Positions 24,424 through 31,978 of a DNA stretch of 64,000 nt are shown one piece after another. This stretch comes from Pseudomonas sp. GV085 (lineage in GTDB: Bacteria; Pseudomonadota; Gammaproteobacteria; Pseudomonadales; Pseudomonadaceae). Every line of letters begins with the position of its first letter. Positions within the stretch are counted from its first letter, which is position 1. A program made the position numbers and the translations under genes. The notes beneath the pieces were generated by a model. The model ran no database searches and was not told where the DNA came from. It saw only the letters and a program-made list of their open reading frames with translations. The stretch is from contig NZ_QAOV01000008.1 in assembly GCF_003050925.1 (NCBI RefSeq), positions 124,001 to 188,000 of the forward strand, in the 5' to 3' direction.

Positions 24424-25830
24424 ATGGACCAGACCTTGACCCATGACGCCGACGTCCTGATTGTCGGCGGCGGCCTCAGTGGCGCGATGCTGGCGGCGCA
24501 ACTGATGCGTTTGCCGGGCCGGCGCCGGGTGCTGGTGATCGAGCCCCGGGCCGAGTTGGGGCGGGGCGAAGCCTACAGCGCGGTGGAGTTGGGCCATACA
24601 CTCAACGGCAATGCGGCGCGGATGAGTGTCGACCCGGACAACGCCGATGACCTGACCCAATGGCTGACCGGGTACATCGAGGCGGGCGGCTGGCCGGAAT
24701 CGGATCAGCAGGATGTGCCGATCAGCGAACTGTTTCCACCACGGGGCGTATTCGGCCTGTACGCCCGACAGCGCCTGGCGCAAGCACAGGCGGTGGGTGC
24801 ACTGAACGGTTCGACGGTCGAGCATGTGCAGGCCGAGGCGGTCGATTTGCAAACCGATGCCGACGCCGTGCGGTTGACCTTGAGCGATGGCCGATGCGTG
24901 CAGGGCGCGTTTGCGGTGCTGGCCACCGGAATGTTTCCCGCCGCGCGCACGCCACAAACCGAATCCAGCGGCTTGAATGCGGCCGCCCTCGATCCGTGGG
25001 ACGTGGCGGCCATGCAGCGGCTCGATCCGCAATCGACGGTCATGATCATCGGCTCGGGCCTGACCATGGTCGACGCCGTGGTGTCCCTGGATCAGGCCGG
25101 GCATCGCGGGCCGATCGAAGTGTTTTCCCGCCATGGCCTGCTGCCCCATGTGCGTCGCCAGCCACCGGCCTGGGTGGATTTTCTCGCTGAGGACCTGAGC
25201 ATCCGTACACCTCGCCAGCTGATGCGCGAACTGCGTCGACACTGCCGGGACGCCATCGCCCAGGGTATCGACTGGCAAGCGCCACTGGACACGGTGCGGG
25301 CACATATCGGCCGCTTGTGGCATCAGGCGACGGACGTGCAGCGTCGGCAGTTCGTGCGGCATGTGCGGCCGTGGTGGGAAAGCCATCACCACCGCTCGCC
25401 ACCCTTGAGCGCCGAACGGGTGGAGCGCTTATATAAAGAAGGGCGGTTGCGTATTCACGCCGCCTCATACAAAGGGCTTGAGCCTTCAAGGGATGGCGAG
25501 GTGAGTATCCGCCTTCAACGGCGCGGCGAGGCGCAGGCCTGTGTGGTCAGCGGTGCCGCCCTGATCAACTCCAGCGGTATCGAATACGACTGGCGCCGGG
25601 TCGCGCGACCGTTGCCCCGGCAATTGCTCGCCCGCGGTCTGGTACGGCCGGGGCCGCTGGCCTTGGGCATCGCGGCAGAGGTCGATGGCGCGGTCCTGAA
25701 CGCCGAGGGTCAGCCCGCCCGCCGCCTGTTTGCCATGGGCCCGCCGTTGCGCGGAATGTGGTGGGAAAGTACCGCCGTCACCGATGTGGCGAGCCAGGCC
25801 AAGGCGTTGGCCGAGCGGCTGGTGCGCTAG
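24424..25830 (+). CDS. FAD/NAD(P)-binding protein (NAD_binding_9 type)
   Basis: The 468-residue protein starts at ATG 24424 with GGGAG upstream. It has a first dinucleotide-binding motif VLIVGGGLSGAMLAAQL (12-28), the HTLNGNAARMSVDPDN segment typical of this uncharacterised family, and a second motif MIIGSGLTMVDAVVSL near 205-220. The C-terminal region (MGPPLRGMWWESTAVTDVASQAKALAERL) is also conserved. A flavin-dependent oxidase or hydroxylase activity is likely, but the substrate is unknown. It is probably co-transcribed with the XRE-cupin regulator. Confidence 0.83.
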   Translation: MDQTLTHDADVLIVGGGLSGAMLAAQLMRLPGRRRVLVIEPRAELGRGEAYSAVELGHTLNGNAARMSVDPDNADDLTQWLTGYIEAGGWPESDQQDVPISELFPPRGVFGLYARQRLAQAQAVGALNGSTVEHVQAEAVDLQTDADAVRLTLSDGRCVQGAFAVLATGMFPAARTPQTESSGLNAAALDPWDVAAMQRLDPQSTVMIIGSGLTMVDAVVSLDQAGHRGPIEVFSRHGLLPHVRRQPPAWVDFLAEDLSIRTPRQLMRELRRHCRDAIAQGIDWQAPLDTVRAHIGRLWHQATDVQRRQFVRHVRPWWESHHHRSPPLSAERVERLYKEGRLRIHAASYKGLEPSRDGEVSIRLQRRGEAQACVVSGAALINSSGIEYDWRRVARPLPRQLLARGLVRPGPLALGIAAEVDGAVLNAEGQPARRLFAMGPPLRGMWWESTAVTDVASQAKALAERLVR

Positions 25831-25844
25831 CTGTCCATTCAGCT

Positions 25845-25865
25845 CACCGCGCAGTCAGCGCGGTG
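25845..25865 (+). terminator. GC-rich hairpin after the FAD protein gene
   Basis: CACCGCGC and GCGCGGTG form a perfect 8-bp stem with loop AGTCA, 14 bases after the stop. There is no U-run, so termination would be weak or the hairpin may act only in mRNA stability. Confidence 0.4.
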
Positions 25866-25946
25866 TGTTGGCGCTCAGCCAGCGCCTCTTGCCAGTGTGA
25901 GTGGTGAAGAGCGTACGCGGTGGTGTACGCCGCTCTGTCTTTGCTC

Positions 25947-25976
25947 TGTAGGAGCGAGCTTGCTCGCGAAGGCGGC
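25947..25976. repeat. Solo REP (GAGCAGGCTCGC family)
   Basis: One arm TGTAGGAGCGAGCTTGCTCGCGAAGGCGG is present, without a partner. Confidence 0.75.
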
Positions 25977-26017
25977 CTGATAGCCGACCAATTTCTTTCG
26001 AATGTACCCAGCCCAAC

Positions 26018-26130
26018 TGTAGGAGCTGCCGAAGGCTGCGATCTTTTGACCTTGTTTGTCAGTAATACAGCCAAAAGATCGCAGCCTCGTTGCACTCGAC
26101 AGCTCCTACCAGCTCCTACCAGCTCCTACG
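26018..26130. repeat. REP element pair with triplicated CAGCTCCTAC tail
   Basis: The left arm TGTAGGAGCTGCCGAAGGCTGCGATCTTTTG and right arm CCAAAAGATCGCAGCCTCG are present. The right end carries three head-to-tail copies of the 10-mer CAGCTCCTAC at 26100-26129. Confidence 0.88.
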
Positions 26131-26145
26131 GGGAATGCACCCGGC

Positions 26146-26182
26146 AAAAAAACCGCGCCGCCCCACCCGAGACCGCGGTTTT
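26146..26182 (-). terminator. Rho-independent terminator of the Ig-domain protein gene
   Basis: Read on the minus strand, AACCGCGG...CGCGGTT forms a stem and is followed by a run of seven T. It lies about 50 bases after the stop at 26235. Confidence 0.7.
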
Positions 26183-26234
26183 CCATAGGGTTGAAGCCGG
26201 CCCCATCAACCAACGTGGCTAATGGGGCGCGGGC

Positions 26235-28484
26235 TCAGTTGGCGATCACCGGCACCGTTCGCACGGAGCCTTGGGACGAGGTGATCGTGGCGGTCGGGTT
26301 CGCCGACGGAACGATCGTGGTGGTGTTGTTCACCGTCAACCGCCAGCGACCGTTCCCCGGTACGGTGGTGGTGCCCAGGGTGACCAGTCCGGTCGGCGTG
26401 GTGACCTTGATGGTGATGATGTTGCCGGTGGTCACCGATGATGTGCCGGCAAAGTTCCAGGTGAAGCGGTTATTGGCGCGGGCGCTCACCGTTGCGGTGG
26501 TCACTGCGAAGGTTTCCGCAACAGGCCGTGGCGAGACCTGCACCGTGACCGTGGCTGGCGATGTCGACAGGGCGCCGAAGCTGTCCCGGGCGATGTAGGT
26601 GAAGGTCGTGGTGAAGGCCGTGGTCACGGTAGCCGGCGGGGTGTAGGTAAGCACTGTGCCGTTACTGCTGACGGTGCCGCGACCTGCCGCGGGTTGAGTG
26701 AAGCTGGCGACCGCTAGCGGCACGTTGCCTTCCGGATCGGTGTCGTTGGCCAGCACGTTGATTGGAATCGCCACACCCAGTGTCGTGACGGCATCGGCGA
26801 CGGCCACCGGAGGCTGGTTAGGCGCCACGGTAATGGTCACGGTTGCCGCTGTCGTCGAGGCCAGGCCTTTGGCGTCCTGGGCCTTGTAGGTGAAGGTCGT
26901 GGTCAGCGGCGCGTTGACGACAGCGGGAGGGGTGTAGACCACCGCCGTAGTGCCGCTCAAGGCCACGGTGCCCTGGCCGGCGGCCGGTTGGGTCAACGCG
27001 GTAATGCTCAGCGGCGTATTGCCGTCCGGGTCCCTGTCGTTAACCAGCAGATTGAGGGTGATCGGCACGCCGAAGCTGGTGCTGGCAGTATCGGCGACAG
27101 AGATCGGAGCCTGGTTCGCGCCGGTGTCCGGTGCCGTGCCGACGACTACGACCGGCTCGGTATCACTGCCGCCGGCGGCGGACTTGACCGTCACGGTTGC
27201 AGGGGGTTGGCTCAGGTCAGCCACCGTCAGGCGTTGCAGGGTGCCGGTTTTCGACAGCCGTCCGTAACCCTGGGCGACCATGTCCGGTACCACCACTTCG
27301 TCGGTGGAGGTGGCCTCGATCAGCAGGCTGTGGTTGTTCCAGTCGTAACGAGCGGTCTGGATTTTCACCACGTCCGAGAGCTTGCCCGATACCGCAGTCG
27401 GGCGGGTGGTCCCGGCGGGGTCGGTGGCGGTGACCACCACGACCGCAGGCACGGTGCCGTTAGTCAGCAGATGCTGGCCAAAGAACACGCCGTTGTTATC
27501 GCTCAGCATGTTGGTCAGGCAAGGCGACACAGGCGGGCCGGGCACCAGGGCTATGCTTTCGCGAAAGCAGAGGCTTGAGCCGTTGGCGGCTTGGGCAAAC
27601 ACTTCGACCCGGGTGTTGTTACCGCCCGTGCCGGCTGTACGGCGGTAGGTGGCTCGGGTCATGTCCACCGCGGTTTGCGCGCGGTTGTCGAGCACCTTGC
27701 CGGACAGGGTGAAGAGGTTGGTCTGGAGGGTCCCGGCCGGACCCTGGATGCGTACGAAGTTGGTGTTGTTGGGGCTGCCGGTCACGGCTTCGGTGAGGTT
27801 CGGGTCGCCGACGAAGGTTTCGACGGTGCCGGTGTCCGGGTTCACCTCGGTGTAGGGGCCGTTGACGCTGCGCAGGAACGGTCCGATCGCACCGTTGACT
27901 GCACCCGTGAAAACCCCCGTTGCGCCGATGCCGACGTCTCTGGTGATGTTGATCGCACGACGGCCAGGGGTGGTGACATTGACCGTTTCCACGCCATAGG
28001 GATGGGTAATGGTGTAGGTCCCGGCAGTGGGAATGTTCACCCGCATACGGATCCGCGCGAAGCTGATCTGGTCGCCGTCGACCGGGTTGCCGCCGGCAAA
28101 TGCCGCCTCGATCCCGGCGACATAGGCGTCCATGCCATAGCCCGCGGCGTTGTCGGGGATGCTGGTTTCGGCGAGGAACCAGAAGGCTTCGTCCGGCCAG
28201 TTGTCCGGGAACACCATCGGCAGGGTGTCGTCGAAAATGCCGGGTGTCGGCAGCAGGGTGCACATGTAGGCCGGTGGCACACTGGCTGGCACCCGCGAGC
28301 TGGTGGCGCGGGACTGGCACAGCTCCATCGACAGTAGATTGTTGTCCTGATACCAGATCGGGAATTTCCCGGTGGCAAAGGTGTAAGGGCCGGGATCGAC
28401 GGCGGCGAGTTGCGCGAAGGCACTGCCGGACAGCGACAGAGTCAGTCCCAGGGCGTTGAGCGCCAGGCGTGGCCATTTGTTCAT
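26235..28484 (-). CDS. Large secreted protein of unknown function with C-terminal Ig/cadherin-like repeats
   Basis: The 749-residue protein starts at ATG 28484 (AGGAGG six bases upstream) and has a signal peptide ending SGSAFA. Residues ~25-300 form a domain shared with its upstream paralogue (VDPGPY, WYQDN, CQSRATSSRV, PTPGIFDDTLPMVFPDNWPDEAFWF, FARIRMRVNIPTAGTYTITHPYGVE, FLRSVNGPYTE, FVGDPNLTEAVTGSP). The C-terminal half contains at least two tandem bacterial Ig/cadherin-like domains (NQAPISVADTASTSFG...LLVNDRDPDGNTP; NQPPVAVADAVTTLG...VLANDTDPEGNVP) and a Thr/Val-rich end. It is probably exported or surface-attached. It is second in a two-gene unit. Confidence 0.8.
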   Translation of the reverse strand: MNKWPRLALNALGLTLSLSGSAFAQLAAVDPGPYTFATGKFPIWYQDNNLLSMELCQSRATSSRVPASVPPAYMCTLLPTPGIFDDTLPMVFPDNWPDEAFWFLAETSIPDNAAGYGMDAYVAGIEAAFAGGNPVDGDQISFARIRMRVNIPTAGTYTITHPYGVETVNVTTPGRRAINITRDVGIGATGVFTGAVNGAIGPFLRSVNGPYTEVNPDTGTVETFVGDPNLTEAVTGSPNNTNFVRIQGPAGTLQTNLFTLSGKVLDNRAQTAVDMTRATYRRTAGTGGNNTRVEVFAQAANGSSLCFRESIALVPGPPVSPCLTNMLSDNNGVFFGQHLLTNGTVPAVVVVTATDPAGTTRPTAVSGKLSDVVKIQTARYDWNNHSLLIEATSTDEVVVPDMVAQGYGRLSKTGTLQRLTVADLSQPPATVTVKSAAGGSDTEPVVVVGTAPDTGANQAPISVADTASTSFGVPITLNLLVNDRDPDGNTPLSITALTQPAAGQGTVALSGTTAVVYTPPAVVNAPLTTTFTYKAQDAKGLASTTAATVTITVAPNQPPVAVADAVTTLGVAIPINVLANDTDPEGNVPLAVASFTQPAAGRGTVSSNGTVLTYTPPATVTTAFTTTFTYIARDSFGALSTSPATVTVQVSPRPVAETFAVTTATVSARANNRFTWNFAGTSSVTTGNIITIKVTTPTGLVTLGTTTVPGNGRWRLTVNNTTTIVPSANPTATITSSQGSVRTVPVIAN

Positions 28485-28519
28485 GATGCCTCCTGATGAG
28501 GATCTGGGCATGTGAGCGT

Positions 28520-29866
28520 TCATTGCACGATGACCACTTCTTCGGTATCGCTGCCGCCATTGGATGACGTCACGCGAACCTGGGCTGGCGGTATCGGCGA
28601 GATGCCGGTGGCCAGGCTTTTCACGGCGCCGTCGCCACTCAGGGCGCCGATGGCGATACCGGTGCCGGAGGTGGCGGTGAGCACCGGTGGCGATGTTTCA
28701 TCGCTGGTCGAGGCCACGATGGTGATTTGCCCGGTGCTCAGGCTGTATTCGGCACGTGAGATCGTCACCAGGTCGGTCAGCGGCATGAGCAAGGTGGTCG
28801 GCGTGCTGCTGGCGATGGCCAGGTGGTTGTCGGCGGTCACCTGCAAGGTGCCTGGCAGCGTCGGATTGTTCGGCGACTGCGCATACCAGTGGCCGGTGGT
28901 GTTCGCTTCGGTGAAGTTCAGGACCGGGTTGTTGCTGGCCAGGGTCACGGTGGCCGGTGGCGGCGGGGCCATCACGAACACATCTTGCTGGGCCACCGGG
29001 GCGCTGGCGCCGGCCTGTCGCGAGTAGGTGCTGCGCTCGGCGATCACCGGGGTTGGCCGGACCACCGTCGACAACTTGCCGGATACGGCGAAGAGGTTGG
29101 TGCGCAAGTCCAGGCCATTGGGGCCTTCAATGCGCACGTAGTTGGTGTTGAACGGGCTGCCGGTGACGGCTTCGGTGAGGTTCGGATCGCCGACGAATTG
29201 TTCGGTCTGGCCAGTGGTCGGGTTGGTCTCGGTGTAGGGGCCGTTGACGCTGCGCAGGAACGGCCCGACGTCGCCCTTGAGCGCGCCGTCATAGGTTTTC
29301 GGCGCACCGATACCGATGTCCCGGGTCATGTTGATCGCCCGTCGGCCGGGGGTGTCGACGTTGAACACTTCGACGCCGTAAGGGTGGGTGATGACATAAG
29401 TACCGGCGACGGGTACGTCGATGCGAATACGGATACGGGCGAAGCTGATCTGGTCGCCCTCCAGCGGATCACCGCCACTGAAGGCGGCTTCAAGCGCCGA
29501 GACATAGGTCAGGTCAATGCCCCGGGCGGCATCGACGATGGTGGTTTCGCCGGTGGCCCAGAACGCTTCGTCGGGGAAGTTGGTCGGGAAGACCAACGGT
29601 TGGGTGTCGTCGAAAATGCCGGGATTAGGGATCAACGAGCACATGTAAGTCGGGGCGCCCGGCGTGCTGGCAACCCTGGAACTGACAGCCTTGGATAAAC
29701 ACAGGTCAAGGGTTCGGCCGTGGGTGTCCTGATACCAGGCGGCGAAATTGCCGTTGGCTGGCAGGTAGGGGCCGGGGTCTACGGCAAACAGCGCTGCCTG
29801 GGCAATACCTTGGGCTAGAGCGGTCACGACCAGGGCGGTCGCGGTTTTGCACAGTAAAGGGTGCAT
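28520..29866 (-). CDS. Secreted protein of unknown function, paralogue of its downstream neighbour
   Basis: The 448-residue protein has a signal peptide (ending IAQAAL) and begins LFAVDPGPYLPANGNFAAWYQDTHG. It shares with the next gene a ~260-residue domain including CLSKAVSSRV, YMCSLIPNPGIFDDTQPLVFPTNFPDEAFW, FARIRIRIDVP, THPYGVEVFNVDTPGRRAINMTRDIGIGA and RSVNGPYTETNP. It lacks the Ig-like repeats. Two cysteines are conserved between the paralogues. No known family is recognised. The gene lies downstream of a sigma-54-like promoter at 29926-29942, and only 35 bases separate it from the second gene. Confidence 0.8.
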   Translation of the reverse strand: MHPLLCKTATALVVTALAQGIAQAALFAVDPGPYLPANGNFAAWYQDTHGRTLDLCLSKAVSSRVASTPGAPTYMCSLIPNPGIFDDTQPLVFPTNFPDEAFWATGETTIVDAARGIDLTYVSALEAAFSGGDPLEGDQISFARIRIRIDVPVAGTYVITHPYGVEVFNVDTPGRRAINMTRDIGIGAPKTYDGALKGDVGPFLRSVNGPYTETNPTTGQTEQFVGDPNLTEAVTGSPFNTNYVRIEGPNGLDLRTNLFAVSGKLSTVVRPTPVIAERSTYSRQAGASAPVAQQDVFVMAPPPPATVTLASNNPVLNFTEANTTGHWYAQSPNNPTLPGTLQVTADNHLAIASSTPTTLLMPLTDLVTISRAEYSLSTGQITIVASTSDETSPPVLTATSGTGIAIGALSGDGAVKSLATGISPIPPAQVRVTSSNGGSDTEEVVIVQ

Positions 29867-29925
29867 GAGTATTCCCTCTATCGAAGTACCTGCCCCTTGG
29901 GGACGGGTCAGTTGGCAGGGAGTTT

Positions 29926-29942
29926 GGCAACTTCCATACCAA
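29926..29942 (-). promoter_or_regulatory. Putative sigma-54 promoter of the secreted-protein operon
   Basis: On the minus strand the sequence reads TTGGTATGGAAGTTGCC, with GG and GC exactly ten bases apart and TTG before the GC, close to the TGGCAC-N5-TTGCW consensus. It lies about 60 bases before the start at 29866. Confidence 0.6.
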
Positions 29943-30028
29943 TCAGCGAAAACGCCCGTGAGACGCCCGCAGTAAAGGTGTTGGCGCCGTCACGGGTGAT
30001 AGACCGGGAAGTTCGGGAGCGGGCAGCT

Positions 30029-30045
30029 GTCCCCAACTTTGGGGG
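30029..30045. promoter_or_regulatory. Putative enhancer site A (GTCCCCAACTTTGGGG dyad)
   Basis: CCCCAA-CT-TTGGGG is a perfect dyad. The same GTCCCCANNTTYGGG pattern recurs at 30078-30093. It is about 90 bases upstream of the -24 element of the minus-strand promoter. Confidence 0.45.
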
Positions 30046-30077
30046 TGGATGGGACAGTGGGGCGGGGGGGTATCGCA

Positions 30078-30093
30078 GTCCCCAGGTTCGGGC
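30078..30093. promoter_or_regulatory. Putative enhancer site B (GTCCCCAGGTTCGGGC)
   Basis: It matches site A at GTCCCCA, TT and GGG with the same spacing. The two sites are 49 bases apart. Confidence 0.4.
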
Positions 30094-30146
30094 AAACGGC
30101 CATGAGTGGGCTATAAACCTATAGGGGGTTTCCGGGAACCGTGTCC

Positions 30147-31592
30147 ATGAACTCGATGACCAAAGTGCTTGTGACCGAAAGCGAAGCCCGTTGGAACACG
30201 CGCAAGCGGCCGTTCGATCTGCTGCGCTGGTTTTCGCTGGTCAGCATGGTGGTGATCGGCATGGTGGCGGTGGCGCTGGGGGCGGTGACCTCGCGGTTCG
30301 TGATTACCGAAAGCGTGCAGCGCGATGCGCTATTGACCTCGCAATTCATTCAGTCGATTGCCTTGACCGAGTTGCGCCATGTGTCGATTCCCAACTCCCC
30401 GAGCATGGGTGAGTTGCTCGACCCACGAAATGACAAGGACTTTCCTGACGTCGACCCGCTGTCACGTGCCGATTTCCGTGATGATTTCATCGACCATGTC
30501 GAACATTTACCGGACGTGATCCTGGCCAGCATCTATGCCCCCGACCGCAGGGTGATCTGGTCGACCAACCCGGCCTTGATGGGTATCACGATTTATGGCG
30601 ATGAAGACCTCGACCGGGCGTTCAGCTCCAGGCTTCCCGTGTCGAGCAGTTACCACGATGTGGACAAATCCCGCATGGAACAGAAGTTCCTGGAACCACC
30701 CAAATTCATCTTCATCGAAAACTACGTTCCCTTGTTCGACGCCGATGGTCGCAACGTCACGGCGATGGTCGAGATTTACAAGGAACCGCAGGACCTGATC
30801 AACCGCATGCAGCGCGGCCTGGTGCTGATCTGGCTGGCGACCGCCCTGGGCGGCGGTCTGATTTACCTGGGCCTGTACTGGATTGTGCGGCAGGCGGCGA
30901 TCCTGCTGGCGACGCAGCAGAAGCAATTGATCACCAACGAAACCTTTGTGGCGCTGGGGGAAGTGTCCTCGGCGGTCGCCCACAGTCTGCGCAATCCGTT
31001 GGCGAATATCCGTTCAAGCGCCGAGCTGGCGATAGAGGTCGACAGCGGTCCGGCACACGGGAACATCAACGACATCATTTGTCAGGTCGATCGCATGTCG
31101 AAATGGGTACGGGAGTTGCTCCAGTCTCTGCGACCGCTCACTGACGAGGCTGAACCGGTGAACCTGGTGGCGGCCCTGCATGACAGCCTGATGGCTTACG
31201 AACAGCAGATCAGCAAGGCCAGGATCAACGTGGTGTTCGAGCCGGACCAGACGCCCATGGTCCTGAGTCAGGAGGTGCAACTGACCCAGATCCTCAACAG
31301 CCTGCTGTCCAACGCGGTGGATGCCATGGACGGCGGCGGTACGCTGACCATCCAGATCGAACCGCGCGATACCCAGCGCGTCAGCGTGAAGGTGAGCGAT
31401 ACCGGCAAAGGCATGAGCGAGGAGCAGCGCAGATTGGCCTTCCGGCCATTCTTTACCACCAAGCAGGGCGGGCTGGGCGTCGGGCTGGTGCTGGTCAAGC
31501 GGATCATGGAGCGATTCGGCGGTGCGGTGACCCTGGACAGCCGTGAAGGCGAGGGCACCACTGTCCGTCTGACATTTAAATTGGCCTCCTGA
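30147..31592 (+). CDS. Membrane sensor histidine kinase, first of two paralogues (MnxS1-like)
   Basis: The 481-residue protein starts at ATG 30147 (GGGAA upstream). It has a helix near residues 26-48, a ~180-residue extracytoplasmic sensor region (HVEHLPDVILASIYAPDRRVIWSTNPALMGITIYGDEDLDRAF), a second helix near 230-250 and an NtrB-like kinase core: H box SSAVAHSLRNPLANIRSSAEL, N box LLSNAVDAMD, G boxes DTGKGM and GGLGVGL. It is a paralogue of the kinase at 33185. Two such kinases with a sigma-54 regulator match the arrangement of MnxS1/MnxS2/MnxR, known from Mn(II) oxidation in P. putida GB-1; that link is inference. Confidence 0.87.
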   Translation: MNSMTKVLVTESEARWNTRKRPFDLLRWFSLVSMVVIGMVAVALGAVTSRFVITESVQRDALLTSQFIQSIALTELRHVSIPNSPSMGELLDPRNDKDFPDVDPLSRADFRDDFIDHVEHLPDVILASIYAPDRRVIWSTNPALMGITIYGDEDLDRAFSSRLPVSSSYHDVDKSRMEQKFLEPPKFIFIENYVPLFDADGRNVTAMVEIYKEPQDLINRMQRGLVLIWLATALGGGLIYLGLYWIVRQAAILLATQQKQLITNETFVALGEVSSAVAHSLRNPLANIRSSAELAIEVDSGPAHGNINDIICQVDRMSKWVRELLQSLRPLTDEAEPVNLVAALHDSLMAYEQQISKARINVVFEPDQTPMVLSQEVQLTQILNSLLSNAVDAMDGGGTLTIQIEPRDTQRVSVKVSDTGKGMSEEQRRLAFRPFFTTKQGGLGVGLVLVKRIMERFGGAVTLDSREGEGTTVRLTFKLAS

Positions 31593-31646
31593 AAATGGGG
31601 ATGAGCCGTCCCCCGTTAGTGGGGATTCAATCCCCGGTCATTTTCA
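31591..31646 (+). promoter_or_regulatory. Nested inverted repeats at the end of the first kinase gene
   Basis: Starting at the stop codon, TGAAAATG and CATTTTCA (the outer arms, ~57 bases apart) enclose GGGGAT-TCA-ATCCCC and a GTCCCCC...GGGGA dyad (31608-31625). The structure may be a transcript end. Its inner GTCCCC dyad resembles sites A and B and lies about 100 bases upstream of the sigma-54-like site at 31722. Confidence 0.45.
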
Positions 31647-31978
31647 CGGTCATGGCACATGAGTTTTGATAAGTAATTGTTTTGTCTAGTGTTAATGCTT
31701 TTGTATAAAAAAATCACATAATTGGCGAGGTCCTTGCAAAACCACCATCACCCCCCTTCACGACATCGAGGCGGCTGGTGATGGAAAAAAAGCGCAGTGC
31801 AACGAAGATTCTTTCGATTTGCCTGATGGAGCCAAAGGCTCACGCAACACCACGTGGATGGAAAACACTCTGCCGTCTTGCCGTGCAGGCCAGTTTCAAT
31901 CCCCCCACCAACCTTCCTCACTGGCGACGGCTTCGGCCCTGAAGTGACCGTCAAGCAATGAACCGGGAGGGTGTCGAC
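31647..31978 (+). other. Leader and promoter region of the SCO-cytochrome gene
   Basis: The region begins AT-rich (TTGATAAGTAATTGTTTTGTC...TTTTGTATAAAAAAATCACATAA), as is usual near an IHF-bent sigma-54 promoter, and contains the promoter at 31722-31738. The 240-base leader after it holds no convincing gene and shows no clear structure. Confidence 0.5.
31722..31738 (+). promoter_or_regulatory. Putative sigma-54 promoter of the SCO-cytochrome gene
   Basis: TTGGCGAGGTCCTTGCA has GG-N10-GC spacing and matches the consensus at TTGGC and TTGCA. It is the best such match in the block. The AT-rich tract just upstream supports a promoter. Confidence 0.65.

Larger units (their letters stand above)
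25831..26234. other. Intergenic region with REPs between convergent genes
   Basis: The 404-base gap contains a GC-rich hairpin at 25845-25865, a REP at 25947-25976, a REP pair with an expanded tail at 26018-26130 and a terminator for the minus-strand gene at 26146-26182. I find no plausible protein gene in it. Confidence 0.7.
29867..30146. other. Divergent regulatory region between the secreted-protein operon and the first kinase
   Basis: This 280-base region contains the minus-strand sigma-54-like site (29926-29942) and two GTCCCC-type dyads (30029-30045 and 30078-30093). It also has a GGGGT/GGGAA context before the kinase start. It contains no gene. Confidence 0.6.

Noticed and set aside
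25845..25865. Strong intrinsic terminator after the FAD protein gene
   Set aside because: The stem is perfect but lacks a following U-run, so I list it only with low confidence.
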